NCBI RefSeq assembly: GCF_033100115.1
Contig: NZ_CP136910.1
Coordinates: 186,001 to 250,000, forward strand
Source of the DNA: Anaerocolumna sp. AGMB13020
GTDB lineage: Bacteria > Bacillota > Clostridia > Lachnospirales > Lachnospiraceae
Length of the DNA: 64,000 nt
Direction of reading: 5' to 3'
Shown here: piece after piece, positions 33,574 to 42,920 of the stretch
How positions within the stretch are numbered: position 1 is the stretch's first letter
Layout: each line of letters opens with the position of its first letter
Position numbers and translations under genes: made by a program
Notes under the pieces: model-generated
Databases searched by the model: none
What the model was told of the DNA's origin: nothing
Seen by the model: the letters and a program-made list of their open reading frames with translations, nothing else

Positions 33574-33969
33574 ATGAAAAAATTGTCTATTTACGAACCG
33601 GCTATGTGCTGTTCAACAGGTCTTTGTGGAGTAGGCGTTGATCCAGAATTACTACGAATTTCAACCGTACTAAATAAAATAAAAAATGAGGATGGTTTTG
33701 TAATTGAGAGATTTAATCTAACTAATTCCCCACAAGAATTTATTAATAATAAAGTTATTAATGATTTCATAAATGCAAACGGTGTAGATTTATTACCAGC
33801 AATTGTAGTGGATGGTGAAATCGTGATTACTGGTAGATACCCAAGTAATGATGAGTTTGTGAATTTATTAGGCCTTTCAACAAATGTATTAGGAAGTAAG
33901 CCTAAAACTGTAAGAGCAAAGATAAAAAGGTCTGGAAGTTGCGGATGCTCTGGTGGCAATTGTTGCTAA
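33574..33969 (+). CDS. arsD: ArsD arsenic metallochaperone
   Basis: The 131-residue protein has the conserved Cys12-Cys13-Cys18 arsenite site (YEPAMCCSTGLCGVGVDPEL) and the thioredoxin-like body LLPAIVVDGEIVITGRYPS. It also has C-terminal vicinal cysteines (SCGCSGGNCC). ArsD hands arsenite to ArsA and weakly represses the operon. It lies 18 bases after acr3 and 68 before arsA. Confidence 0.95.
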   Translation: MKKLSIYEPAMCCSTGLCGVGVDPELLRISTVLNKIKNEDGFVIERFNLTNSPQEFINNKVINDFINANGVDLLPAIVVDGEIVITGRYPSNDEFVNLLGLSTNVLGSKPKTVRAKIKRSGSCGCSGGNCC

Positions 33970-34037
33970 GAAAGCATTCATAATAAGTATTATTTTGACT
34001 AATAGATATATATCTTAGTTAAAGAGAGAGGTCCCTA

Positions 34038-35765
34038 ATGGAAATTTTTAATCCACAAGTTATTTCACTGACCCAATACCTGTTTTTTACGGGAAAGGGC
34101 GGCGTTGGTAAAACCTCCGCTGCTTGTGCAACCGCTGTTACTCTTGCTGATAGTGGAAAAAGAGTATTTCTAATCAGTACTGATCCAGCTTCCAATTTAC
34201 AAGATGTTTTTAAAACTGTGCTAACCAACAAAGGTGTTGAAATTGCAGGGATACCGAATCTTATTGTGGCAAATCTTGATCCGTTACAAGCTGCAGCGGA
34301 ATATAAGGAGAGTATAATTTCTCCCTATAGAGGTAAGTTACCGGATTCCGTAATAAAAAATATGGAAGAACAGCTGTCAGGATCATGTACGGTAGAAATC
34401 GCTGCTTTTAATGAGTTTTCAAATTTTATGGCAAATGAAATGTTGCAGGAAGAGTATGACTATATCATTTTTGACACGGCCCCAACCGGCCATACCCTTC
34501 GAATGTTGCAACTCCCTTCAGCCTGGAGCAATTTCATCAGTGAAAGCACACATGGTGCCTCCTGCCTTGGACAGCTTTCAGGTTTGGAGAGTAAAAAGGA
34601 TGTATATAAAAGAGCCGTTGAGACCTTATCAGACAAGACTTTAACTACTTTACTTCTTGTTTCTCGACCAGAGCGGGTACCTTTAAAAGAAGCGGAGAGA
34701 GCTTCTAGTGAACTATCAGACATTGGTGTTAATAACCAGGTATTAATCATAAATGGTATGTTGCCCTCTTATGATGATAATGTTTCTGAAAAGTTTTTTT
34801 CTAAGCAACAAAATGCAATAGAAAAAATACCAGAAAATCTAAAAAAACTTAAAAGTTTTCAAATACCACTTAGGGCTTATAACATTACCGGAATAGAGAA
34901 TTTAAGATCACTACTCACCTCAGATCACTACATTCTTAAGAATGAAGCTATAAATCTACCAAGTATTTTTCAGCTTAACGATATTATTGATAATTTATAT
35001 CTGACGGATAAGAAAGTAATATTTACAATGGGAAAAGGAGGCGTTGGGAAAACAACCATTGCTGCAGAAATTGCATTGGGCTTGTCTGCAAAAGGCAAGA
35101 AAGTACACCTTGCTTCAACTGATCCAGCAGCACATTTAAAATTTGTTATAAGTGAAAGTAATAGCATCAGTTTAAGTCATATAGACGAACAAGAAGAGCT
35201 GATGAAATATCAAGAAGAAGTTCTTGCAAAAGCAAGAGAGACAATGTCAGAAGATGATATTGCCTATATAGAAGAAGATTTACGTTCTCCATGTACGCAG
35301 GAAATTGCTGTTTTCAGAGCTTTTGCTGAGATTGTTGAGATGGCTGATAAGGATGATGTTGTCGTCATTGACACTGCACCAACTGGGCATACCTTATTAC
35401 TTCTGGATTCTACTCAAAACTATCACCGAGAAGTGATGCGTACACAAGGAGATATACCTGATTCAGTTAAAAATTTACTACCAAGACTGAGAAATGCAAA
35501 TGAAACAGAGGTTATAATCATCACATTACCAGAGGTAACACCGGTTTATGAAGCAATGCGACTAGAAGAGGATCTAAAACGTGCAGAAATTGCTACAAAA
35601 TGGTGGGTTATCAATGCTTCACTGTATCAATCTGGAACCTCTAATCATCTGTTAGCTACAAAGGCAAACAACGAAGTCGAATGGATTCAAGAAGTGAATG
35701 AACATACCGTGGGACATTTCGCCATTAAAGGTTGGGTACCAGATGAAATCGTATATAAGAGCTAA
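34038..35765 (+). CDS. arsA: two-domain ArsA arsenite-transport ATPase
   Basis: The 575-residue protein contains two homologous halves, each with a deviant Walker A (FTGKGGVGKTSAACA near 16; FTMGKGGVGKTTIAAE near 330) and the DTAPTGHT signature that couples hydrolysis to metal binding (near 150 and 447). Cysteines for arsenite lie in GSCTVEI and SPCTQEI. The full-length duplicate form is typical of bacterial ArsA. It energises efflux with the ACR3 permease. AGAGAGG lies before the ATG. Confidence 0.95.
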   Translation: MEIFNPQVISLTQYLFFTGKGGVGKTSAACATAVTLADSGKRVFLISTDPASNLQDVFKTVLTNKGVEIAGIPNLIVANLDPLQAAAEYKESIISPYRGKLPDSVIKNMEEQLSGSCTVEIAAFNEFSNFMANEMLQEEYDYIIFDTAPTGHTLRMLQLPSAWSNFISESTHGASCLGQLSGLESKKDVYKRAVETLSDKTLTTLLLVSRPERVPLKEAERASSELSDIGVNNQVLIINGMLPSYDDNVSEKFFSKQQNAIEKIPENLKKLKSFQIPLRAYNITGIENLRSLLTSDHYILKNEAINLPSIFQLNDIIDNLYLTDKKVIFTMGKGGVGKTTIAAEIALGLSAKGKKVHLASTDPAAHLKFVISESNSISLSHIDEQEELMKYQEEVLAKARETMSEDDIAYIEEDLRSPCTQEIAVFRAFAEIVEMADKDDVVVIDTAPTGHTLLLLDSTQNYHREVMRTQGDIPDSVKNLLPRLRNANETEVIIITLPEVTPVYEAMRLEEDLKRAEIATKWWVINASLYQSGTSNHLLATKANNEVEWIQEVNEHTVGHFAIKGWVPDEIVYKS

Positions 35766-35810
35766 TTTATAAGAGTAAAAATGAAATATACACAATTTCA
35801 TATTTAGAAA

Positions 35811-35890
35811 ATGAATTAAGTTTGGTTCATAGCACATAAAATGATTTAAATCTGGTTCAAAAAACAAACTATGAACCAGATTTAAATCAC
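35811..35890. repeat. 30-bp-period repeats and inverted copy, right border of the arsenic island
   Basis: GAATTAAGTTTGGTTCA (35813) and GATTTAAATCTGGTTCA (35843) start 30 bases apart, matching the left-border repeats at 28561-28650. A third copy lies inverted (TGAACCAGATTTAAATC, 35872-35888). The last two form a perfect ~17-bp hairpin with a 12-base loop that could also end arsA transcription. Confidence 0.65.
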
Positions 35891-35898
35891 TAGTATAA

Positions 35899-36090
35899 AT
35901 GAAAATGCATTTTCAAAGATTCAAGGTCTTTGAGGAAGTCATTATACCTGAAAGCATAGCATCTATTGGAAGTAAAGCATTTGCAGACTGTGGTCATTTA
36001 CATAGGGTCAATCTTCCAGAAAGACAAATTTTTATTGCAAAAGATGCTTTTGAGGGAACTTTATTTTTTATTCCTACCAATAAAGCTTAA
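35899..36090 (+). pseudogene. BspA-type leucine-rich-repeat fragment
   Basis: The 63-codon frame reads VIIPESIASIGSKAFADCGH then LHRVNLPERQIFIAKDAFEG, a LRR_5 (BspA-like) repeat and a half. It has no signal peptide or ribosome site, and its 3' end overlaps the convergent hydrolase gene. It is a fragment of a surface protein gene at the edge of the arsenic island. Confidence 0.6.
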
Positions 36091-37044
36091 AATTGCATTA
36101 GTAACTACATCCGGACATTCTTGCTGGGGGAAATGTCCTGCACCCTTTACGATTTGCAATTTTGCATCAGGAAACGCTTCTTTTAAACCTTCTAAAGAGT
36201 CTATAGGTTGAAGCGGATCACTCTCAGCCTGCAATAATAAAACTGGCATTGTCATCTTCGCAAAATTATCCTTTTTATTTTGGATAATTTCATCCATATT
36301 TTCTTCACTGATATCAAGCCCAATATAATACTGTTGAACTGCTTTAGCAGTTCCTTTCCTACTGAACTCACCAATGGCATAATCAATAGCTTCCTTTGGT
36401 ACTTCCTGTACTGTTAGATTGCTATATGCTTTTTGAACTAAAAGCCGTGCTTTACTTAATAATTTCACACCTTCCTCTGAATCTCTAAGTTTAACCAATT
36501 GCTTGGTTCTACTTAAATCCACTTCTAATCCGGCACCCTCAATGCGAACGTATATTAGCACTTTCTCTGTGTTTGTAGCTGCAATTACATCGGTTATTGC
36601 AGTTCCCCAATCATGACCGACAAGGTAATATGACTTAATACCAATAACGTCAAACAGCTTTACTGTTTGTTGTGCTATCTCTACATCAGTATTCATTCCA
36701 TCTATTTTTTTATCTGATTGCCCAAAACCTTTCATATCTATTGCTATGATATGATAATCATCCGCTATAGCCAAAATTTGATTTATCCAACCATACCATG
36801 AATCGGGTACGCCATGAACAAAGACAATAGTTTCTTTCGTAGAATCACCCGCTTCTATATAATGCCATTTTAACCCTGCCGCCTCAGCAAAATGATGAGT
36901 TATAACAATATCGTTAATTTTTTCTGTTTCTCCTTCAACATTTTCCTTATTCGGCTTACCTTTTGCCCACATGCTAAACCCAATATAACTTAAACCGCCT
37001 ACAATGGCGATAGAAATAACCATAATTACCAATATCCTTTTCAA
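36061..37044 (-). CDS. membrane-anchored alpha/beta hydrolase, epoxide-hydrolase-like
   Basis: The 327-residue protein is a paralogue of the one at 11595: N-terminal membrane helix, VHGVPDSWYGW oxyanion segment (near 76), MKGFGQSD, VGHDWGT nucleophile elbow with Asp, and QAESDPLQP ... VKGAGHFPQQ acid/His end. The start is a TTG at 37044 preceded by GGGGGTG. It is 17 bases after the hypothetical gene at 37062-37829 and likely cotranscribed. The substrate is unknown. Confidence 0.8.
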   Translation of the reverse strand: MKRILVIMVISIAIVGGLSYIGFSMWAKGKPNKENVEGETEKINDIVITHHFAEAAGLKWHYIEAGDSTKETIVFVHGVPDSWYGWINQILAIADDYHIIAIDMKGFGQSDKKIDGMNTDVEIAQQTVKLFDVIGIKSYYLVGHDWGTAITDVIAATNTEKVLIYVRIEGAGLEVDLSRTKQLVKLRDSEEGVKLLSKARLLVQKAYSNLTVQEVPKEAIDYAIGEFSRKGTAKAVQQYYIGLDISEENMDEIIQNKKDNFAKMTMPVLLLQAESDPLQPIDSLEGLKEAFPDAKLQIVKGAGHFPQQECPDVVTNAILSFIGRNKK

Positions 37045-37061
37045 CCTTTACACCCCCTATA

Positions 37062-37829
37062 TTACTCCTCAATTTTCTGATAGGAACTCCCTAAATCATC
37101 ATTAATTACAAAAGCCTTACCATTCGCTTTCATAATTGAATCCTCTTTTAAAATTCTGGTACTATACTTCCATCCATCAGGTAATTTAAGCTTTGATCCA
37201 AGAGTTTCAAGATCATCAATTGTTAGTGTTGGATCTATCTGCTGTGAATAAGACTGCATTCTATATACGGATCCATCCGGAGCTATTAACTCATAGACCA
37301 TGTTGCCTTTCCAGTATTCATATGTTGTCGATCGGTTTACAACATTTTCTTTATATGTCTTACCACCGACTGTACCGCTGAATATATTCGAATGCAGAAC
37401 AGCACGTTGAGTCATCTCGATTCCTCCAAAATCAGCCACTTTCCCTTCAGCAGTTTGACCCGCACCGACAATATCATTTAACACCCAATACCTCGGACCA
37501 TTTAATATTACTTTCTTTGCACCATATGTTTTTGCCATTTCATCAGCATCCAGCTTTTCCCACAGTTCCTGAGGCAACTCATTCGATCCCATGGTATTAT
37601 AAACTTCTACATACAGCTTTGCACCTTTACAAAAAACCGGGATTATTTCTCCATAGCGTAAATCTCTTTTGTCTTTAACATCATCCATATATTGGGATTT
37701 TTCTACTTCTGGAATGCGATTTGCGAACTCCTTCATATTGCCGCCGAACAGATATATTAGCACACCTACAGCAATTAATACTATAAGAACTAAACCAATT
37801 AAAACTTTCTTCGTTAAGATATTTTTCAT
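37062..37829 (-). CDS. membrane-anchored protein of unknown function
   Basis: The 255-residue protein has an N-terminal membrane helix (about residues 9-28) and an extracytoplasmic domain rich in beta strands (LRYGEIIPVFCKGAKLYVEV, PRYWVLNDIVGAGQTAEGK, LIAPDGSVYRMQSYSQ). I do not recognise the family; the segment VYRMQSYSQQIDPTLTIDDL recalls substrate-binding or lipid-interacting extracellular domains but is not diagnostic. It precedes the hydrolase in an operon and is divergent from TetR. Confidence 0.6.
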   Translation of the reverse strand: MKNILTKKVLIGLVLIVLIAVGVLIYLFGGNMKEFANRIPEVEKSQYMDDVKDKRDLRYGEIIPVFCKGAKLYVEVYNTMGSNELPQELWEKLDADEMAKTYGAKKVILNGPRYWVLNDIVGAGQTAEGKVADFGGIEMTQRAVLHSNIFSGTVGGKTYKENVVNRSTTYEYWKGNMVYELIAPDGSVYRMQSYSQQIDPTLTIDDLETLGSKLKLPDGWKYSTRILKEDSIMKANGKAFVINDDLGSSYQKIEE

Positions 37830-37935
37830 AATAACCTCTTTCCTGAATATTCAATTTTCGATAGGATATTCGTTAATCTGTAGTTGAAAAAACATCTCTT
37901 TGTTTTTCAACCTATCACCTTTCTTTTTTGGTTAA

Positions 37936-37952
37936 ATGATACATTGTATCAT
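37936..37952. promoter_or_regulatory. candidate TetR operator
   Basis: ATGATACATTGTATCAT is a near-perfect 17-base palindrome in the gap between the divergent membrane-protein operon and the TetR gene. It resembles the palindrome at 11514. A regulator acting on both directions is likely. Confidence 0.5.
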
Positions 37953-38032
37953 ATGTATGTGTATTATATAATGGACTTAATGATTAATCAACCCGATATC
38001 ATTAACTGATACGAACGCGAGGAATATGCATC

Positions 38033-38554
38033 ATGAAAAGAATGAAACAAATAAACGAATCAAAGGAACTGATTTTTGAGGCGTTCATGCAATTATTAAA
38101 AGAAAAAAAAGAAGAAGATATTACTTTAACTGAAATAGCTGAAACTGCCGGAGTTGGTCGAATGACAATCTACCGGCACTTTAAAGAAAAAGAAGATATC
38201 CTTCTCTTCAAAGTTCAGCAGTACTATGAAGTTGCAAGACTCCAGCTTCAGGATAAAAAACTCTCTCTGCTTGAACTCATGGAATTCAGATATAAGCTTA
38301 TTTATGAGTCACCAAATATCGAACACTTTTATAAATCAAATAAGTTACAATCATTGTTTGATGCTTTTCGAACTATTTATTCTTCTGATATAATGACCGT
38401 GCTCCCTTCATTCATTGATGCCTATACAGCTGCCTTTATTATCTCAGGCATGGATGCCATCACCAATTTATGGATTCAAAACGGCAGAGTGGAACCTCCA
38501 AAGCAAATGGCACAGCTAACAGCTCAAATAATTGAAAAACATCTGCCAAAATAG
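38033..38554 (+). CDS. TetR-family repressor
   Basis: The 173-residue protein has the TetR helix-turn-helix (ITLTEIAETAGVGRMTIYRH, near 30-50) and a short ligand domain (TetR_C type). It is divergent from the hydrolase/membrane-protein operon and probably represses it. The layout mirrors TetR/hydrolase at 10.9-13.1 kb. The ATG at 38033 has only a weak GAGGAA site upstream. Confidence 0.85.
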   Translation: MKRMKQINESKELIFEAFMQLLKEKKEEDITLTEIAETAGVGRMTIYRHFKEKEDILLFKVQQYYEVARLQLQDKKLSLLELMEFRYKLIYESPNIEHFYKSNKLQSLFDAFRTIYSSDIMTVLPSFIDAYTAAFIISGMDAITNLWIQNGRVEPPKQMAQLTAQIIEKHLPK

Positions 38555-38619
38555 ATATGTTATTAAATACTATTAAATACAAACTATGTTATCCCCATAT
38601 TCGTCAGTTCTTCTGTTGA

Positions 38620-39147
38620 AATACGGAGTTAGAAATTATTAGTGAAAATTCTAATACACGTACAGATGAATATGGTGGGTCAATAGAAAATCGTGCTCGC
38701 TTTGCACTTGAAGTAACAAAAGCAGTCGTTGATGAAATTGGGGCTGAGAGAACGGGCTTTCGTATTTCCCCTGGAACTACTCTTGGCGGACTTCAAGATG
38801 GTGATCTGGGTCCCAATCTTTATCGTTACCTTACACAAGAGTTGGCTAAATTAAATCTTGCTTATCTTCATATTGTGCATCTTGGCAATGAAGAACTGCT
38901 AAAGGATATTCGAACAATTTGGTCAAATCCCCTGTTAGTTAATAGAGCAGGACGTAAGCTGGAAGACATAGAAGTTGATATTGAAAATGGTACCGTTGAT
39001 TTGGTTCCTGTTGGAGTATGGTCTTTAGCTAATCTTGATTTCCCTGAACGCCTTAAAGCAGGAGCTATATTAAATGAACCAGATACTGAAACATTTTTTG
39101 GTGCAGGAAGTAAGGGCTATACAGATTATCCTACACTCAAAGATTAA
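38620..39147 (+). pseudogene. 5'-truncated old-yellow-enzyme (NADH:flavin oxidoreductase) gene
   Basis: The frame has no start and begins inside the conserved SENSNTRTDEYGGSIENRAR segment. It continues through FRISPGTTLGGLQDGDLGP, YLHIVHLGNEELLKDI and the C-terminal FFGAGSKGYTDYPTLKD of NemA-like ene-reductases. About the first half, with the FMN-binding start and the catalytic His/Asn pair, is missing. The region after WSNPLLVNRAGRKLEDIEV lacks the usual phosphate-binding glycine motif, so internal loss is also likely. Not functional. Confidence 0.8.
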
Positions 39148-39311
39148 GTCATTAAAGGGATTAAAGCAATATATATGAAAAATCACAAAATTATTTAATA
39201 AGTAATATTATTGATTATTTTTAAACACATACACAAAACTTTGTACACCAGGTTACCAGATGTTAGGCAAATGGCTATTCCCTTTGCCTAACATCTGATT
39301 AATTTAAATAC

Positions 39312-39340
39312 TTGACCATTCGTTCTATTAATGTTATGAT
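39312..39340 (+). promoter_or_regulatory. promoter with embedded operator-like motif
   Basis: TTGACC (39312-39317) and TATGAT (39335-39340) are 17 bases apart. The spacer contains CGTTCTA, whose complement TAGAACG recurs at 39956 in front of the oxidoreductase. The shared motif suggests that this TetR binds both sites. Confidence 0.6.
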
Positions 39341-39362
39341 CTTATAGACAGGAGGATGTTAA

Positions 39363-39941
39363 ATGGGACGAAGTAAGGAATTTGAAGAAAATGCAGTTTT
39401 ACAAAAAGCTATGGAAGTCTTTTGGAAACAAGGATACGAAAAAACTTCTATGAGTGATCTCGTAGAACAAATGGGAATACATCGAAAAAGCTTATATGAT
39501 ACCTTTGGTGATAAGCATTCGTTATATCTAAAAGTAATGGATCGCTATGGAGAATTCAGTACAGATAGATTAAAATCTGAAATTTTTAGGGCAGATACTG
39601 CATATCAGGCTATTCAATATATTTTTGACTACATTATTGAGGCAAATGATGAGAAACATTGCGGGTGTCTTTTTGTGAATGCGGCAACTGAGATGGGACC
39701 ATGGGATCAAGAAGTGGTAAAAAAGTCTGAAGAAGCGTTTAGCGAAGCAGAAAATTATATTACTGAGATATTAAAAAAGGGTCGGGAAAATGGTGAATTG
39801 TTTTATAAATATGATGATGAAGTCTTAGGAGAAGTATTGCACAATGCGCTTTTGGGATTGCGTGTACTTGTTAAAACATCGGCAAGTAAAGAAAAAATGC
39901 ATAACATAGCTAATTTTTTTCTAGAATTAATATGTGTCTAA
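39363..39941 (+). CDS. TetR-family regulator (AcrR-like)
   Basis: The 192-residue protein has the helix-turn-helix TSMSDLVEQMGIHRKSLYDT and a TetR_C ligand domain with HCGCLFVNAATEM, a feature of regulators linked to oxidoreductases. AGGAGG lies before the ATG. It probably controls itself and the quinone-oxidoreductase gene that follows. Confidence 0.87.
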   Translation: MGRSKEFEENAVLQKAMEVFWKQGYEKTSMSDLVEQMGIHRKSLYDTFGDKHSLYLKVMDRYGEFSTDRLKSEIFRADTAYQAIQYIFDYIIEANDEKHCGCLFVNAATEMGPWDQEVVKKSEEAFSEAENYITEILKKGRENGELFYKYDDEVLGEVLHNALLGLRVLVKTSASKEKMHNIANFFLELICV

Positions 39942-40046
39942 TTATTTGCATGAAATAGAACGGTCATTCTTAAAAATGTAAGGTAATTATTAGATTTGTT
40001 CTTAAGACATATAGTTGACTATATAAGAACTAGGAGGTTTATATTT

Positions 40047-41048
40047 ATGAAAGCAGCACAAATTGCAAAATATACAAAGCATATTGAATTAAAAGTAAAC
40101 GATATACCAATACCGGAAATCGGTGAAAATGAAGTTTTAGTTAGAGTTAAAGTGGCAGCGGTTAATCCTTTGGAAATGCTTATTATAACCGGTAGCGTTA
40201 AACTTATTCAGGATTATAATTTCCCATTGACGCTTGGTAATGAGTTGACTGGTGTGATTGAAAAAATCGGTACAAAGGTGCAAGGATTTAAAGTAGGAGA
40301 TGCCATCTATTCACGTATGCCCTTAGCAAAAATCGGGGCCTTTGCCGAATATGCGGCTATCGATGCAGGTGCAATCGGTCATTTACCGGCTAATCTTGAT
40401 TTTGTAACCGGAGCTGCAGCACCATTAACAGGCCTGACAGCTTATCAGGGTTTACATGAAGAATTGGAGGCAAAAGCCGGTGCTACCGTCTTTATTCCAG
40501 GTGGTTCTGGGTCATTTGGACAAATGGCCATTCCGATTGCCAAAGCTATGGGACTTAAAGTGATTGTCAGCGGGAATCCCCAGTTACGCGAGCAGATAAT
40601 TGGAATTGGTGCAGATCAATATCTTGATTACACGACTGAAAATTATTGGGAGTTGCTCAGCAACATAGATTATGTGATTGATGCATTGGGATCAGATGAA
40701 TTTGATCGTGAACTCTCAATAATAAAACCAGGAGGAATACTTCTTTCCTTAAAGTCTGGACCTAACAAGCGCTTTGCAGTTGATCACGGATTACCGGGGT
40801 GGAAGCAAAAGCTTTTTTCGGTTGCTGGTAGTAAATATGATAAGAAAGCTAAGAAAAAGAATATTCAGTATCGGTTCATTTTCGTTCGCAGTGATGGCTC
40901 ACAATTAAAAGAGCTTACGAAAATTATTGAAGAAAACAAGATTGTACCTGCAGTGGATCCGACAGACTTCCGTATTGAAGACATTAATAAAGCTCTAAAT
41001 CTTGTGATGACTGGTCATACAAAAGGAAAAGTCGTTATCAAATTTTAA
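40047..41048 (+). CDS. MDR-family quinone oxidoreductase / zinc-less alcohol dehydrogenase
   Basis: The 333-residue protein is a medium-chain reductase: GroES-like part with NEVLVRVKVAAVNPLEML and GNELTGVIEKIGTKVQGFKV, then a Rossmann fold with FIPGGSGSFGQMAIPIAKAM for NAD(P)H. Structural zinc cysteines are absent, as in QOR-like members that reduce quinones and enones. AGGAGG precedes the ATG at 40047. It follows the TetR gene and shares its operator motif. Confidence 0.85.
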   Translation: MKAAQIAKYTKHIELKVNDIPIPEIGENEVLVRVKVAAVNPLEMLIITGSVKLIQDYNFPLTLGNELTGVIEKIGTKVQGFKVGDAIYSRMPLAKIGAFAEYAAIDAGAIGHLPANLDFVTGAAAPLTGLTAYQGLHEELEAKAGATVFIPGGSGSFGQMAIPIAKAMGLKVIVSGNPQLREQIIGIGADQYLDYTTENYWELLSNIDYVIDALGSDEFDRELSIIKPGGILLSLKSGPNKRFAVDHGLPGWKQKLFSVAGSKYDKKAKKKNIQYRFIFVRSDGSQLKELTKIIEENKIVPAVDPTDFRIEDINKALNLVMTGHTKGKVVIKF

Positions 41049-41663
41049 TGAAAGGTATTAAGAACGTTACGAAAGTCACAAATTATGATATGATACCTTC
41101 CATATTTACACTGAAAGGCATAAAAACTTATTTTTTTTTTACAAGAACAGAAAATGGGAAACAAAAGCAAAAGAATTTCCATCTCGTATCAAGGAACGTA
41201 AAGTAAGATCGAGATAAGATAATGAGTATAAAGGGTTATCGTACGCAGCTTAAATCTATTCATAAATAGGGAGTGGAAAATCCCTCTGTCTTGACTAAGA
41301 TTAAACAATCAACGCTTGTGGTAAATGGAGTCAATGTTAGAATGATACCTACACAGAAATCCCATAATTTAGATTAAGGTATTCTGAATATCAAGTTAAT
41401 TATGTATAAGGACTCTGGTCATGGAGGAATTTTTCAAAATTATAACTAGTTTATTAAATCAGTAATAGATTTTTTGAAATAAGTTTATTTTTGTCCATGC
41501 TTGTGTTTCGGTAAAGATGATACAGGCATTTGAATGTTTCAATTAAACTATAGTTCGATTATTTAACGTTTTGCTGTGTTAGTGAGATATATGTAATATA
41601 ATTTCAATTAATGTAAAAGGTTAATTAACTTTATAATAAATATAACAAAGAGAGGTAGAAATA
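41049..41663. other. intergenic, no gene seen
   Basis: This ~600-base region shows short decayed frames but no recognisable family. The nitroreductase has a GAGAGG ribosome site at the end of it. No strong terminator for the oxidoreductase gene is visible. Confidence 0.4.
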
Positions 41664-42506
41664 ATGAAACTTAATATTCCAGTAGAAGAAACGATTAGAA
41701 AAAGGATAAGTGTAAGAACATATGAACCGAAAAGTTTATCAGAAAAAGACAAGGAGGAGTTAAGGAAGGAAATAAGTATTCTAACAAATCCATTTGATGC
41801 AAAGGTTAATATACATCTAATTGAAAAAGATATTGCATCAAATGGTGAAAAGCTAGGAACTTATGGAGTCATTAAAGGTGCAAAGACATTCTTAGGTCTC
41901 TCAGTTGATAAAAGTGAATTTGGACTAATTGCGGCTGGTTATCAATTTGAAAATCTGATATTATATGCTACCAATATGGGGCTTGGAACAGTCTGGCTGG
42001 CAGCGACCTTTAGTAGAGAACAATTCGAAAATGCAATGAATATTAAAAAGAATGAACTATTTCCAGCAATTTCTCCAATTGGATATGTAGCCGGTAAAAG
42101 GAGCGTTACGGAAAGTCTGATGAGAAAAACAATGAAGTCTGATAAACGGAAACCATGGGAAGAGATATTCTTTATGAATTCTTTTGAAAATCCACTTTCA
42201 AAGGAAGAAGCAAATGAGTACGTTAATCCTTTGGAATTACTTCGATTGGCACCATCTGCTACTAATGCTCAACCATGGAGAGTAGTAAAAAAACAAGGTT
42301 TCTATCATTTCTTTGAAACACACAAGAGCAATACAAAAGAAGATGAAATTATGATTAAAAAGGTTGATCTTGGAATCGGCATAAGTCATTTTCATCAGGT
42401 AGCACTAGAGAGAGGGTTAGCTGGTAATTTTGAAAAACTGACAGATTTAAAATTGCAAGTTCCTGATAATACAAATTATGTTATCTCATGGAAAATTGAT
42501 AAATAA
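41664..42506 (+). CDS. nitroreductase-family protein (two-half TM1586-like type)
   Basis: The 280-residue protein starts with the nitroreductase signature RKRISVRTYEPKSLSEKDK. It continues with YQFENLILYATNMGLGTVWL (FMN pocket) and PLELLRLAPSATNAQPWRVV, the second signature seen in TM1586-type flavoproteins. It likely binds FMN and reduces nitro compounds or related substrates with NAD(P)H; the role in this cell is unknown. AGAGAGG lies before the ATG. Confidence 0.8.
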   Translation: MKLNIPVEETIRKRISVRTYEPKSLSEKDKEELRKEISILTNPFDAKVNIHLIEKDIASNGEKLGTYGVIKGAKTFLGLSVDKSEFGLIAAGYQFENLILYATNMGLGTVWLAATFSREQFENAMNIKKNELFPAISPIGYVAGKRSVTESLMRKTMKSDKRKPWEEIFFMNSFENPLSKEEANEYVNPLELLRLAPSATNAQPWRVVKKQGFYHFFETHKSNTKEDEIMIKKVDLGIGISHFHQVALERGLAGNFEKLTDLKLQVPDNTNYVISWKIDK

Positions 42507-42619
42507 TAACGCTACTAGATGAAGGCAAGAATCTTTATTTATAGTTTGTTGTAAAAGAGTAGAAGTATTGGTTTCCCTGCTGTCAATTTGACCTATCACT
42601 TTTTTTCCATAATAAAAGA

Positions 42620-42652
42620 CTTTCTATGCTATTTTTATTTTATCATAGAAAG
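42620..42652. terminator. hairpin after the nitroreductase
   Basis: CTTTCTATG (42620-42628) pairs with CATAGAAAG (42644-42652). The loop is AT-rich and no T run follows on the plus strand. A related sequence (TTTTCTATGATAAAATAAAT) occurs in inverted orientation near 48141, so the hairpin may be part of a small repeat. Confidence 0.5.
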
Positions 42653-42920
42653 CCTTGAGTAAGAGATAATATATAATGAAGATGAAAATTATACTTTAGA
42701 GGTACTTTTAATATTGGCTTTTAGGTGCTTTTAACGATGAAAATGTGACAGTAAATTTTAGTGATGAATTTTGGAGAAACTTGGAATGACAAGAATTGAC
42801 GTAAAATAATTTAATTATAAAATTCTTATTTAATGTTATTTTCCCATAATATGAATTTATTCATCGAGTCAATCATCGGAGAAACTTGCCTCAAACAATA
42901 AATAAAAGGAAACATGAAAA

